Shown piece after piece: positions 1 to 7,329 of a stretch of DNA of 16,474 bases. This stretch comes from Lachnospiraceae bacterium (GTDB lineage Bacteria; Bacillota; Clostridia; Lachnospirales; Lachnospiraceae). Location: NCBI GenBank assembly GCA_900759225.1, contig CAAEUM010000317.1, forward strand, positions 1-16,474, read 5' to 3'. The notes below the pieces were generated by a model, which saw nothing but the letters and a program-made list of their open reading frames with translations, did not search any database and was not told where the DNA came from. The translations under genes and the position numbers were made by a program. Numbering within the stretch: position 1 is the stretch's first letter; the number at the start of each line of letters is the position of its first letter.

Positions 1-1
1 C

Positions 2-319
2 AAACGGCTGCCTGTGGTTCGTTCCATTGATATTGCACTGGAATTAAATTATTCAAAGCCCAGTGTCAGCGTGGCAATGAAGCATCTGAGGGAAAAAGGA
101 TATATTAACGTAAATCCATCAGGTTTCATTACATTAACTGACAGCGGCCTTTCCATTGCATCCAGTATTTACGAGCGTCATATATTTTTTTCCAACTGGC
201 TGGTTTCCCTGGGCGTTTCAGAGGAAACAGCTGCTGAGGATGCCTGCAAAATGGAACATCAGATCAGTGCTGAAAGCTTTCAGGCCATTAAAAACTTCAT
301 CCAGAATCACAAAAACTGA
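2..319 (+). CDS. DtxR/MntR-family metal-dependent transcriptional repressor, 3' part only
   Basis: The frame is open from the first bases of the window, so the N-terminus lies upstream; the first possible internal start (GTG at 14) is not credible because it falls inside the winged helix. What remains is the recognition-helix region (SKPSVSVAMKHLREKGYI), the wing (LTDSGLSIA) and the metal-binding dimerisation domain. The ERH motif followed by DACKMEH gives the family ligands His, Cys, Glu and His. A Cys at the first ligand of the second motif is as in DtxR/IdeR, whereas Bacillus MntR has Glu there; whether iron or manganese is sensed cannot be read from this. The protein stops right after this domain with no SH3-like third domain, so it is the short MntR-length form. 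A terminator begins at the stop codon. Such repressors control metal uptake, and the target genes are probably upstream, outside the window. Confidence 0.9.
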   Translation, partial: KRLPVVRSIDIALELNYSKPSVSVAMKHLREKGYINVNPSGFITLTDSGLSIASSIYERHIFFSNWLVSLGVSEETAAEDACKMEHQISAESFQAIKNFIQNHKN

Positions 320-345
320 CAGGACTGCATGCCTGCCAGTTTTTT
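311..345 (+). terminator. Intrinsic terminator after the DtxR-family gene
   Basis: The sequence AAAACTGACAGG, an 8-nt loop and CCTGCCAGTTTT form a stem with one A-C mismatch, and its 3' arm runs into a T-tract (TTTTTT, 340-345). The stop codon TGA (317-319) lies inside the 5' arm. Confidence 0.8.
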
Positions 346-350
346 ACTTT

Positions 351-435
351 GAAAGTCCCGTAGGTCAGCGGGAAGCGCGAAGCAATCGACTTTCATATCG
401 ACTTTCATAATTGGTGGTGTCGCCGTCAGGCGACA
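351..435. repeat. Structured intergenic element with tandem 12-mer and hairpins
   Basis: Between the convergent repressor and glucokinase genes. It contains GAAAGTC (351-357), which is complementary to GACTTTC at 388-394 and again at 400-406; CCCG/CGGG (357-360, 369-372); a perfect tandem duplication of TCGACTTTCATA (386-397, 398-409); and a perfect 7-bp stem TGTCGCC-GTCA-GGCGACA (418-435). No T-tract follows the last stem on the - strand, so it is not an obvious glucokinase terminator. It may be one copy of a dispersed genomic repeat; that is inference, since only one copy is in this window. Confidence 0.55.
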
Positions 436-476
436 TGTCCATTTTATATCTTTTCTCATATCCTCTGATCTTCCAG

Positions 477-1421
477 TTAGAGCACCAGTCTTGCTGCCCC
501 ATAAATCCCCGCATCATTTCCAAGGGTCGCAAGGCCGATCCCCGCTTTGTTCTTTGAAATAGGCGTAAAATGCTCATAATATTTTTCAATCATGTCAATC
601 AAAAACTGCCCCGCCTTTGATACGCCGCCTCCAATTACAAACAGCTCCGGATCAACCGTCAGGCTGACCTGAGCCAGAGCAAGTCCAAGATAACGGCCCA
701 CAATTTCCATTACCTCCAGAGCAAGCTCATCCCCAGCCTTTGCAGCATCCAGCACATCCTTTGCAGTCACATTCTCACCTGCTTCCCTCAAAACTGACGG
801 AAGGCTGCTGGAGGCCATCTTTCTTCTCGCCTCCCTTGCGATTCCTGTGGCAGAGCCGATCTGCTCCACACAGCCTACGCCGCCGCAGTTGCAGTGCTCC
901 CACTCGTCATCGCGCACATGGATATGTCCAATCTCTCCGCCTAATCCATGTCTGCCTGCAACAATCCTCTGGTTTAAAATAACACCGCCGCCAACGCCGG
1001 TTCCAAGCGTGATCATAACAATATCTCTGTAGCCTTTTCCGCCGCCCTGCCACATCTCACCCAGGGCTGCTACATTGGCATCATTTCCGCTTTTTACGGT
1101 CACGCCGCCCAGAAGGCTGCTAAGCTCCTTCTGTGGATTAAAGTCCCGCCAGCCAAGGTTGACACAGAGCTCCACATAGCCGTCCGGCAGAATGGGTCCC
1201 GGAACGCCCAGGCCAACGCCCTGAATATCTTCCTTTAAATCCAGGCCCCTCTGCTCCAGCTTTTCCCTGATAGATGCAGCCACATCCGGAAGGATGGCCT
1301 CCCCTTCATTCTCTTTTCTCGTCTTTATCTCCCATTTATCAAGGAGCTCCCCATTCATTTCAAACAAGCCAATTTTTACAGAGGTTCCTCCTACGTCCAC
1401 TCCAATACATTTTTTTCCCAT
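477..1421 (-). CDS. glcK: ROK-family glucokinase
   Basis: A 314-residue protein of normal length for ROK glucokinases, which phosphorylate glucose with ATP to glucose-6-phosphate in the cytoplasm. Visible motifs: the N-terminal phosphate loop DVGGTSVKIG (residues 9-18); NDAN (113-116) with the probable catalytic Asp114; the nucleotide/glycine-rich segment TLGTGVGGG (138-146); the ROK signature with EIGH (163-166); and the zinc-binding CNCGGVGC (177-184). A second glycine-rich segment (VIGGGVSKAG) lies near the C-terminus. The start is supported by AAAGGAG about 8-9 nt upstream of the ATG. It is the last gene of the - strand series, 63 bp downstream of the DUF5711 gene, with no clear promoter in that gap, so cotranscription with it is plausible. 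The sugar specificity is inferred from the overall glucokinase-like sequence; a related hexose or N-acetylmannosamine is possible but less likely. Confidence 0.93.
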   Translation of the reverse strand: MGKKCIGVDVGGTSVKIGLFEMNGELLDKWEIKTRKENEGEAILPDVAASIREKLEQRGLDLKEDIQGVGLGVPGPILPDGYVELCVNLGWRDFNPQKELSSLLGGVTVKSGNDANVAALGEMWQGGGKGYRDIVMITLGTGVGGGVILNQRIVAGRHGLGGEIGHIHVRDDEWEHCNCGGVGCVEQIGSATGIAREARRKMASSSLPSVLREAGENVTAKDVLDAAKAGDELALEVMEIVGRYLGLALAQVSLTVDPELFVIGGGVSKAGQFLIDMIEKYYEHFTPISKNKAGIGLATLGNDAGIYGAARLVL

Positions 1422-1484
1422 GGTACAATCTCCTTTTCGTTTTTATATCCAACCTGCCTGGCTTCTGCACACACATTCCCGCAT

Positions 1485-2786
1485 TTACTGCTCCAGACGG
1501 ATTTCCATTAATTTCTGCGGCCCCATTACCAGGAGCGTTCCGGGAAAGCGGCCCGGTGACACCTTGGACACAGTAAAATCAAAGGTCCCATTAAATTTTT
1601 CCGTTCCCTTCATGTTATAAACCCTGCAGGAGCTGTCATTATACAAAAGCACATGATCATCCTCAATATCAAAACCGGTATATTGATAATTAAAAGCCCT
1701 TTCAAATACAAGGTCCCCCTGGGCTGTATAAATACGCAGCATATAGGGTTCCCCGCCCTGGGCATTGTCCGTCACCACCCCCGCATAGCCGGAAGAATAG
1801 CTGATGCTCCGCACATTTTCCTCCAGCGCAACCTGCTTTACAAGCTCCGGGGAGGTTTCCACCCTGGTGGAGAAAAACAACAGCCCCTTATCTGTAAATG
1901 CAACGGAATGGCTCTCGTCCAGAAACTGGACACGCCCCGCCATGGCATCGGACAATTCCTGCGGCAGAAATACACCCACCACGCGGCTTGGGTCATTTTT
2001 TCCAAGTCCAAAATTATAAAATACCACCTTATTTTTCATAGAGCCCTGCTCCAGATACATAAAAGAGGTGATCCACTGATTCCCGCTGGGCGAAAGGCTT
2101 ATATCAATGGGATATCCATCGCCGGAAAGCAGAGATTTTACACTGATGTCCAGGGCACTCCCATCCTTTTTATACAGATAAATATAACTCGCCTTGGAAT
2201 CCTCCTGCAAAGCGGCTACAACACCTTTGGCAGATACAGACACCTTAAGGATCGGAAGCAGCGTTGTTGCCTGTCCCTGAAGCCCGCTGGTATCACAGAT
2301 ATAAATACTGTTCCCCTGTCTATCGCCAATGGCTGCAAAGTTTCCGTTGACTGCCACCGTCGGTGCCTTCATCTCATAGCTCTGGATCCAGATGGCCTTC
2401 CCCTGTGAATCGATATAAGATGCACCGTCTTTTGTATACTTTAAAACGCCGTCTGCAAAATCCACATACTGACAGAAGCTTCCTTCCCCCTTAGCTGCCG
2501 CCTCCTGATTTTCACCCTCCAGATTCTTTTCCCACATAACCTCATAAGCTGTAAACTGGTGATAATTTTCATACCGCAAAAATAACCCTGCCCCAATCGC
2601 TGCCAAAAGCAGAAAAACCATAAGAACCCGCAGGCGCCGTTTTACAGTCCGGCGGCGGGCATTCTGCAGAGCCTCCCTGCTTTCTTCCTCGTTCATACGC
2701 TGATCCGGGACAATCTGCTTTTTTAATTGCTTTTTCTTTGTTTCTCGGCTCATTGAATTGCTGCTGCCCACTCTGCCCTCTCCCAT
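1485..2786 (-). CDS. DUF5711 family membrane-anchored beta-propeller-like protein
   Basis: 433 residues if it begins at ATG 2786; ATG 2753 (residue 12) is an alternative, and neither has a strong ribosome binding site (AGGA lies very close to the first). A highly charged Lys/Arg/Glu-rich cytoplasmic N-terminus (residues 13-52) is followed by one transmembrane helix (about 53-70) and an extracellular domain of about 360 residues. That domain has repeated short beta-strand units (for example GNFAAIGDRQGNSIYICD, SYIYLYKKDG, YMLRIYTAQG, HVLLYNDSSCRVYN), which is the look of a WD40/TolB-like propeller. I recognise it as the DUF5711 family of Clostridia, whose function is not known. It sits between the membrane LysM protein and glucokinase genes on the same strand, 128 bp after the former. 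A TATACT-like -10 box is visible in that gap, but I found no matching -35. Confidence 0.75.
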   Translation of the reverse strand: MGEGRVGSSNSMSRETKKKQLKKQIVPDQRMNEEESREALQNARRRTVKRRLRVLMVFLLLAAIGAGLFLRYENYHQFTAYEVMWEKNLEGENQEAAAKGEGSFCQYVDFADGVLKYTKDGASYIDSQGKAIWIQSYEMKAPTVAVNGNFAAIGDRQGNSIYICDTSGLQGQATTLLPILKVSVSAKGVVAALQEDSKASYIYLYKKDGSALDISVKSLLSGDGYPIDISLSPSGNQWITSFMYLEQGSMKNKVVFYNFGLGKNDPSRVVGVFLPQELSDAMAGRVQFLDESHSVAFTDKGLLFFSTRVETSPELVKQVALEENVRSISYSSGYAGVVTDNAQGGEPYMLRIYTAQGDLVFERAFNYQYTGFDIEDDHVLLYNDSSCRVYNMKGTEKFNGTFDFTVSKVSPGRFPGTLLVMGPQKLMEIRLEQ

Positions 2787-2914
2787 GTCCTGCTATTATG
2801 ACCTTTTGACACCGGGTTGCTCTGCACTGCGTGCTCCTGGCATCATATACATGGATTAGTATACATCATTTCAAGGCAAAGCGCATTACCTTTTTGCGCT
2901 GTACATATATTCTG

Positions 2915-4183
2915 TCAAGGTACCAGAAGCTTCTGCCCTGCCTCTATGCTGTTTACATCTGTAAGCCCGTTGACCCGGCATATTTCATCCAGATGCCCCA
3001 GATCTTCATACAGGTTAAAGCAGATTCCATACAGAGTTTCCCCGGATGCAACCTCATGGATCCGGTAGCTGGCAGCAGCTGGCGGCTGGACGGACGTTTC
3101 AAGCGGGATTTCCTTTGACATTTCAGTTGGAGCAGCATCCGGCAATTCAGTTTGCCGGGCTTCGGCAGTTGTTTCAGGCAGAGCCGCTGTCATTGTTTCC
3201 GGATGTACTGCAGACGCAGATTCCCTGGAAGCTTCCTCTGTCTCTTCACTGCCTGCGGTGCCTCCGTTTCCTGTCTCTTTTGCAGCAGGCCGCAGATTCC
3301 CCTCGATTTCTCTTAAGGAAAACTCATCCTCTTTCTCATTCTTATTTCCCCCTGACAAAAACCCTCCCAGATCCGAAAGCGCCCGCTCCCTCCCCTCCTT
3401 TATTTCCGGAAGAGCCGAAACAGCCACACTCTCCAGATCCCGCATTTTTCGGTAATTGTTAAACATGGCTACGCCTCCGGCCAACACTGTGACTGTAAGG
3501 GCCATACAAACTCCTGCCAGCATACCTGCCGCATTTTTCTGGCGTCCTGCTGTATGCCGGTTAATCTCCATTTTCTGCCTGAAATCCTGGGCTGCTCTGT
3601 CATTGACCCCATTCTCCGTCCTGGGGACATCCCTCTGGAGCACCATATAATCCTGCATCATCTGATTCCGCTCATAATAGACGCAGTAACCCTGCAGCTT
3701 ATGAAACCCGTCTGCTGACGTTATGTAAATTGCCTCTTCCCCCTCTGGACCGCCGTTCAGATACATCATCTGATCTTTTCCAGTGAAATACTGGCTGTGC
3801 TGCTTCCAATAGCTTAAAGGATTCAGGCTGCAGCCCGGGCTTCCGCAGATAAACCAGCCCTGCACCGTCCTTTTGGGGAATAAGCGTTCCACATCCTCAT
3901 AGGCCCGCTTCCATGCCTCTTCATGGAATACCACTCTTTCCCCCTCCTGGCCTACTGTTTCCATCTCCAATGCCCCATCTACAAACACATACGGCATGTC
4001 CTCTCGTATCTCCCGGCTTCCCAGAAGAAGCCCCACACGCAAATTGGCCCCCTTGGTCGGCTGGAGGCGTTTTAAATATGTGTTTACATAATCTTCCACA
4101 TATAATCGTAAAACCTGGTCCCGTTCTCCAATCTGCCGTATATTTTTAGGCAGCTTGGGGAAGGGTTCATACAATTCTCCCAT
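2915..4183 (-). CDS. Membrane protein with degenerate MPN/JAB-like N-terminal domain and C-terminal LysM
   Basis: The frame could extend to ATG 4252, but ATG 4183 is preferred: GGGGTGAT precedes it at good spacing and the protein then begins MGELYEPFPKLP (422 residues). Domain order: a soluble domain at about 25-175; a short linker; one transmembrane helix at about 218-241 (AAGMLAGVCMALTVTVLAGG region); a Glu/Thr/Ala-rich low-complexity stretch at about 260-370; and a LysM domain at the extreme C-terminus (373-422, with SGETLYGIC and AGQKLLVP), which would bind peptidoglycan outside the membrane. The N-terminal domain has the layout of an MPN/JAB fold: VGLLLGS, then YVFVDGALEM, then a helix with His/Glu, then QGWFICGSPG, SLNPLS and QYF. 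The metal-binding HxH of active JAMM proteases is absent at GWFICGSPG, so it is probably not a protease. This fold call is inference. Located between yyaC and the DUF5711 gene. Confidence 0.75.
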   Translation of the reverse strand: MGELYEPFPKLPKNIRQIGERDQVLRLYVEDYVNTYLKRLQPTKGANLRVGLLLGSREIREDMPYVFVDGALEMETVGQEGERVVFHEEAWKRAYEDVERLFPKRTVQGWFICGSPGCSLNPLSYWKQHSQYFTGKDQMMYLNGGPEGEEAIYITSADGFHKLQGYCVYYERNQMMQDYMVLQRDVPRTENGVNDRAAQDFRQKMEINRHTAGRQKNAAGMLAGVCMALTVTVLAGGVAMFNNYRKMRDLESVAVSALPEIKEGRERALSDLGGFLSGGNKNEKEDEFSLREIEGNLRPAAKETGNGGTAGSEETEEASRESASAVHPETMTAALPETTAEARQTELPDAAPTEMSKEIPLETSVQPPAAASYRIHEVASGETLYGICFNLYEDLGHLDEICRVNGLTDVNSIEAGQKLLVP

Positions 4184-4276
4184 CAGATCACCCCGCTGTT
4201 TTTTATATTTTCCTGTATGCCCGCTCCCAAAGCTCCGGACACGCTCCAGCATAGCAGATTACAGCGGAATATATTG

Positions 4277-4894
4277 TCATATGATGGCGGCCCGTTCCCA
4301 AAATCCTTCGACAAGGACAATGCTCTCACAAATATAGTCAGCCATTTTCATTACCAGTGACAGCCTCACGCTCTGCAGCATCACCGGATCCCGGCTTCCC
4401 GCGCCTCCAACAATGCCTGTAATGGAAATGTCTCCTACTGCTGCCAGATCCTTTGAGACCCCAAGGCCAGGCTGCAGCGCCCCCTTCCCCAGGGTTGCAT
4501 AGCCCACATGCTCCATACTCCCTACAGATGCATCCACTGCAACTACCACATAATCCGGATAATAAAGCCCAATATGCCTCACATATGAATCAAGGTTCAT
4601 AGCATGGACCGGACGCTCCAGAGTGCCGATCACTGCCGCCCTGCGAAGCTTCCTCTGCCTTAAATTATAGCCGACCAAAGGCCCCAGGCTGTCCCCTGTG
4701 GAACGGTCTGTTCCAATGCACAAAAACATGACCCCATCCTTGCCCTTTGCCTCCATCTCCTCCAGGATCAACCGGTTTAAATGCTGTGCAAACCGCTGCG
4801 CATCCAGCTCGCTGGCCGTATTATAATAAGAAATATCTTCCCTTTTTCTCGCCCCAAAGGAGCCCCAAATCTTTCCTGCCAAGCCCTCACCCAA
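4277..4894 (-). CDS. yyaC: YyaC family spore protein (DUF1256)
   Basis: 205 residues, about the usual length for this family. The hallmark GTDRSTGDSLGP is at residues 61-72, followed by GTLERPVHAMNL (90-101), an AVDASVG strand (119-125), QPGLGVSKDLAAVGDISITG (141-160) and the RLSLVMKMAD helix. YyaC proteins are conserved in endospore formers and are related in fold to the HybD/Gpr-type proteases; their exact role is not settled. Because an in-frame TGA lies 6 nt upstream, the longest possible start is TTG 4894; a later start is possible, because residues 1-28 look poorly conserved. The bases around the start carry a short duplication (GGTGAGGG twice). A forespore-like promoter lies about 60 bp upstream, fitting expression during sporulation. 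The downstream LysM gene begins 93 bp after the stop. Confidence 0.9.
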   Translation of the reverse strand: MGEGLAGKIWGSFGARKREDISYYNTASELDAQRFAQHLNRLILEEMEAKGKDGVMFLCIGTDRSTGDSLGPLVGYNLRQRKLRRAAVIGTLERPVHAMNLDSYVRHIGLYYPDYVVVAVDASVGSMEHVGYATLGKGALQPGLGVSKDLAAVGDISITGIVGGAGSRDPVMLQSVRLSLVMKMADYICESIVLVEGFWERAAII

Positions 4895-4953
4895 CCCTCA
4901 CCATAATATCCACTGCTTTCGATCAGCCGTCCTGCTGTCCAAAGCCGTTTTTA

Positions 4954-4984
4954 TAGTATAGGCCCGGATGGGGTAAAATATGCA
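4954..4984 (-). promoter_or_regulatory. Sigma-G/sigma-F-like promoter of yyaC
   Basis: On the - strand, TGCATA (4984-4979), an 18-nt spacer, then TATACTA (4960-4954). The forespore sigma-G consensus in Bacillus is close to TGMATA-17/18-CATACTA, so only the first base of the -10 differs. A sigma-A reading of the same -10 (TATACT) would have no -35 match (GCATAT). Together with the sporulation gene downstream this supports forespore control; it has not been tested. Confidence 0.5.
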
Positions 4985-5031
4985 GGTTCCTGAAGACTTA
5001 CAGAAAACCCGGGTAGAAAAAAGGAACCTGC
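4982..5031. other. Inverted repeat with 10-bp perfect arms
   Basis: GCAGGTTCCT (4982-4991) and AGGAACCTGC (5022-5031) are perfect complements around a 30-nt loop that contains the palindrome ACCCGGGT. It lies between the end of the nucleotidyltransferase gene and the yyaC promoter, and one arm overlaps the putative -35. On the - strand it is followed by ATATTTTA, not a clean T-tract, so it could be a weak terminator or a protein-binding site. Confidence 0.55.
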
Positions 5032-5066
5032 CCACCGCAGATCCCTTTCTGTTGTTCCTTCTGTTT

Positions 5067-5987
5067 TTACTCAAACAGATGCTCCTTATAAACTCCTGCA
5101 TCAATCAGTCCCCGGATAGCATCCACAACTGCCTGCTTATCCTCCTTATAAGTAACCCCGAACCATTTATCCGGTGTATCAAGCACCTTAACCCTTGCTT
5201 TTCCTGTCTGTACCAGCTCATCGATCACCGCAGGAAGCAGATATTCCGCCTTCAGGTTTCCCTCCTCGATCTGGTCTAAAAATTTAGGGAAGCCTTCCCT
5301 CAGAACCTCCAGAAATTTTACAGGAAGCCCCCACATATTCATAGATACCGGCTGCCCAGGACTTATCTCCACCTGATTTCCCTGTTCATTCCTGCCCAGA
5401 ACCTTTCCGCCTTCCATGCGGATCTCGTAGGTTTCCTCTACCTTTTTCAAAACGCCGTCCTCTACCTGGCACACACCTCTTGTCACAGCGCCGTTATCGC
5501 TGAGTGTATTCTTCAGCACAAAGCCGCCCATGCAGATATCATATACAGGGCTCTCTGTATCCATCTGGCTTACCATATAATCATGGATCCTCTTAAAGCC
5601 CTCTCTTCCATAATAATCATCCGCATTGATCACCAGGAAGGGGCAGTCGATCAGGCCTGCAATGGATAAAACCGCCTGCCCGGTTCCCCATGGTTTCGTA
5701 CGCCCCTCAGGCACATCATAGCCCTCCGGAAGATCCTCCAGTTCCTGATAGGCATAGGCTACAGGGAGCAGCTTCTCAATCCTGCTTCCAATGATCTCCT
5801 TAAAATCCCTCTCCAGGTCTTTCCTTATAATGAAAACCACTTTATTAAACCCGGCCTCCATGGCATCATGGATAGAATAATCCATAATAATCTCTCCCCC
5901 GGGGCCAACCGGAGCCAGCTGCTTAATACCGCCTCCAAACCGGCTGCCAATGCCGGCTGCCATGATCACCAATGCTGTATCCTTCAT
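5067..5987 (-). CDS. Sugar-phosphate nucleotidyltransferase family protein
   Basis: 306 residues from ATG 5987. AGGAG sits 7 nt before this ATG, whereas the upstream in-frame ATG 5993 has only 1 nt of spacing, so 5987 is the likelier start. The N-terminus has the glycine-rich signature AAGIGSRFGGGIKQ (about 10-23) that binds the nucleotide, KPWGTGQAV (98-106) and the metal/phosphate-binding strand VINADDYYG (about 119-127). These place it in the NTP-transferase (GT-A-like) superfamily that joins a sugar-1-phosphate to an NTP, releasing pyrophosphate. The first signature reads GIGSRFGGG-IKQ, whereas classic GlmU/RmlA enzymes read GxGTRL/MxP-xxxK, so the exact sugar and nucleotide are not assignable. 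Its own promoter lies in the 99-bp gap after the M20 gene. Confidence 0.88.
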   Translation of the reverse strand: MKDTALVIMAAGIGSRFGGGIKQLAPVGPGGEIIMDYSIHDAMEAGFNKVVFIIRKDLERDFKEIIGSRIEKLLPVAYAYQELEDLPEGYDVPEGRTKPWGTGQAVLSIAGLIDCPFLVINADDYYGREGFKRIHDYMVSQMDTESPVYDICMGGFVLKNTLSDNGAVTRGVCQVEDGVLKKVEETYEIRMEGGKVLGRNEQGNQVEISPGQPVSMNMWGLPVKFLEVLREGFPKFLDQIEEGNLKAEYLLPAVIDELVQTGKARVKVLDTPDKWFGVTYKEDKQAVVDAIRGLIDAGVYKEHLFE

Positions 5988-6050
5988 ATCCATTCTCCTC
6001 TCCCACGTTCTGCGGCAAAACCTTTAACAGTACTGCCAATCTCTCCGGCT

Positions 6051-6079
6051 AGTATATCACAAGGCCAACCGCCAGACAA
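6051..6079 (-). promoter_or_regulatory. Sigma-A promoter of the nucleotidyltransferase gene
   Basis: On the - strand TTGTCT (6079-6074), a 17-nt spacer and TATACT (6056-6051), about 60 bp before the start codon and within the gap between the two genes. Confidence 0.6.
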
Positions 6080-6086
6080 GACGCCT

Positions 6087-7298
6087 TTAAAACAAAGCTT
6101 TTTTTGCCAGGCTGCACAGGACGCTCCGGCATCTGCACACATCCTCATAAGGAACATACTCATTTGGCTTATGTGCCAGCTCCAGACTTCCCGGGCCATA
6201 GGACATACAGTTATGATTCTTAAGCCTTCCTGCGATCACTGCCGTATCCGTATAACCGTTAAAAGCGCTTACCACCGGTTCCATTCCTGTCGCTTCACGG
6301 CATGCATCCTTTAAGGCAGACAGAAGAGGTGAATTTTCATCCTTCTCCACATAAGGCCTGTCACCTGTGATCTTATAGCTTCCCTTGACACCCTTTATTT
6401 CTTCCTCCGCCCTCCGGATCGCCGCTTCCACGATCCGTTCTGCACAGGCTGTATCTGTGGGAGGCACAAGACGCATATCGATCCAGACCCGGCAACTGTC
6501 CGGCACTACATAGGGGCGGTAACCGCCTGTGATCTGCCCAAAGGTAACCGTAGAGATCCCCAGATCCGCATGAGGCGGGCAGGCTGCAATAGCCCTTCGC
6601 ACAGAACTGACTGCCTCCGCCATAGCTGCAATGGCATCTGCCCCTTTCCATGGATTGCTTGCATGGGCTGTGATTCCCTTCATATCAAGCTCAAACCAGG
6701 TCCTGCCCTTATGGGACGCCTGAATCATGCCGTCCGTAGGCTCTGTATCCAGAATCCAGTCATCCGTTCCAACCCAGCCAGAATCAATGGCTGCTTCCAC
6801 GCCCCGCATGAAATCCTCCTCATCCACTGTGCCGATAAAGCAAAAGCTGCGCTTTGGAAGCTCTCCCCGCCTGCCGCATTCCTTCACAGCCTCCTGAAAA
6901 GCCCACAGAGCACAGGCAAAGCCTGACTTCATATCACAGGCGCCTCTGCCGTAAAGCTTTCCGTCTTTTACCACTGCCTTTAAGGGCGGCGTACTTTCAT
7001 CCCAGCCATCCCCCAGCATGACCGTATCCATATGGCAGATATAGATAAGGGCCGGCTCCTGTGTTTTCCCGGGTATGCGGGCCATTAAATTAAAGCGCTC
7101 CGGAAGTACCTCCTGGCGCTTCAGCTCAATCTGTCCTGCCACTGCACCTCCATAAGTTTTAATGCAGTTGTCCAGCCATTGATAAATCCAATTTCCTATT
7201 TCGCCCTCATAGGCTCCCGGATCAGAGCTATCCATGGAAACCAGCTTCGCCGCTAATTTCCAAACCTGTTGGTTCTCCTGTCTGTATGTTTCATCCAT
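6087..7298 (-). CDS. M20 family metallohydrolase (ArgE/DapE-like peptidase or deacylase)
   Basis: 403 residues, typical for the family. The two-zinc site is complete: His89 and Asp91 in CHMDT; the bridging Asp122 in GACDMKSG; catalytic Glu160 and Glu161 in DEED; Glu186 (or Asp184) in DTEPTD; and His376 in LAHKPNEY near the C-terminus. His212 in GITAHAS belongs to the lid/dimerisation domain, which in this family contributes to the neighbouring active site. The reaction is hydrolysis of an amide bond in an N-acyl amino acid or small peptide in the cytosol; the substrate cannot be told from sequence (ArgE, DapE, carboxypeptidase and YgeY-type enzymes share these motifs). A strong AGGAGG lies about 6 nt before the ATG. 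It is transcribed divergently from the YitT-family gene. Confidence 0.9.
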   Translation of the reverse strand: MDETYRQENQQVWKLAAKLVSMDSSDPGAYEGEIGNWIYQWLDNCIKTYGGAVAGQIELKRQEVLPERFNLMARIPGKTQEPALIYICHMDTVMLGDGWDESTPPLKAVVKDGKLYGRGACDMKSGFACALWAFQEAVKECGRRGELPKRSFCFIGTVDEEDFMRGVEAAIDSGWVGTDDWILDTEPTDGMIQASHKGRTWFELDMKGITAHASNPWKGADAIAAMAEAVSSVRRAIAACPPHADLGISTVTFGQITGGYRPYVVPDSCRVWIDMRLVPPTDTACAERIVEAAIRRAEEEIKGVKGSYKITGDRPYVEKDENSPLLSALKDACREATGMEPVVSAFNGYTDTAVIAGRLKNHNCMSYGPGSLELAHKPNEYVPYEDVCRCRSVLCSLAKKALF

Positions 7299-7329
7299 GT
7301 TTCTCCTCCTGCTTTATCACAGCCATTTT

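Noticed and set aside
365-589. 74-codon frame on - overlapping the glucokinase 3' end and the intergenic repeat
   Set aside because: Its first half is out of frame with glucokinase and its second half translates repeats and hairpins, with no ribosome binding site. It is treated as a repeat element rather than a gene.
1653-2408. 251-codon open frame on + opposite the DUF5711 gene
   Set aside because: It lies entirely antisense to a well-supported membrane-anchored protein, has no ribosome binding site, and its composition (many His, Cys, Ile and Arg with no domain) is that of a shadow frame.
2787-2914. Promoter-like TATACT and a GCGCA/TGCGC hairpin upstream of the DUF5711 gene
   Set aside because: No -35 box for sigma-A, sigma-G or sigma-E could be matched at proper spacing and the hairpin has no T-tract, so neither was listed as a feature.
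4184-4252. 23-residue N-terminal extension of the LysM protein (start at ATG 4252)
   Set aside because: No ribosome binding site precedes 4252, the extension (basic, low similarity to the rest) lies in the intergenic gap after yyaC, and ATG 4183 has a good site.
4192-4267. Inverted repeat CCGCTGT/ACAGCGG between yyaC and the LysM gene
   Set aside because: Seven-bp arms 62 bp apart with no T-tract on the - strand; too weak to call a terminator or switch.
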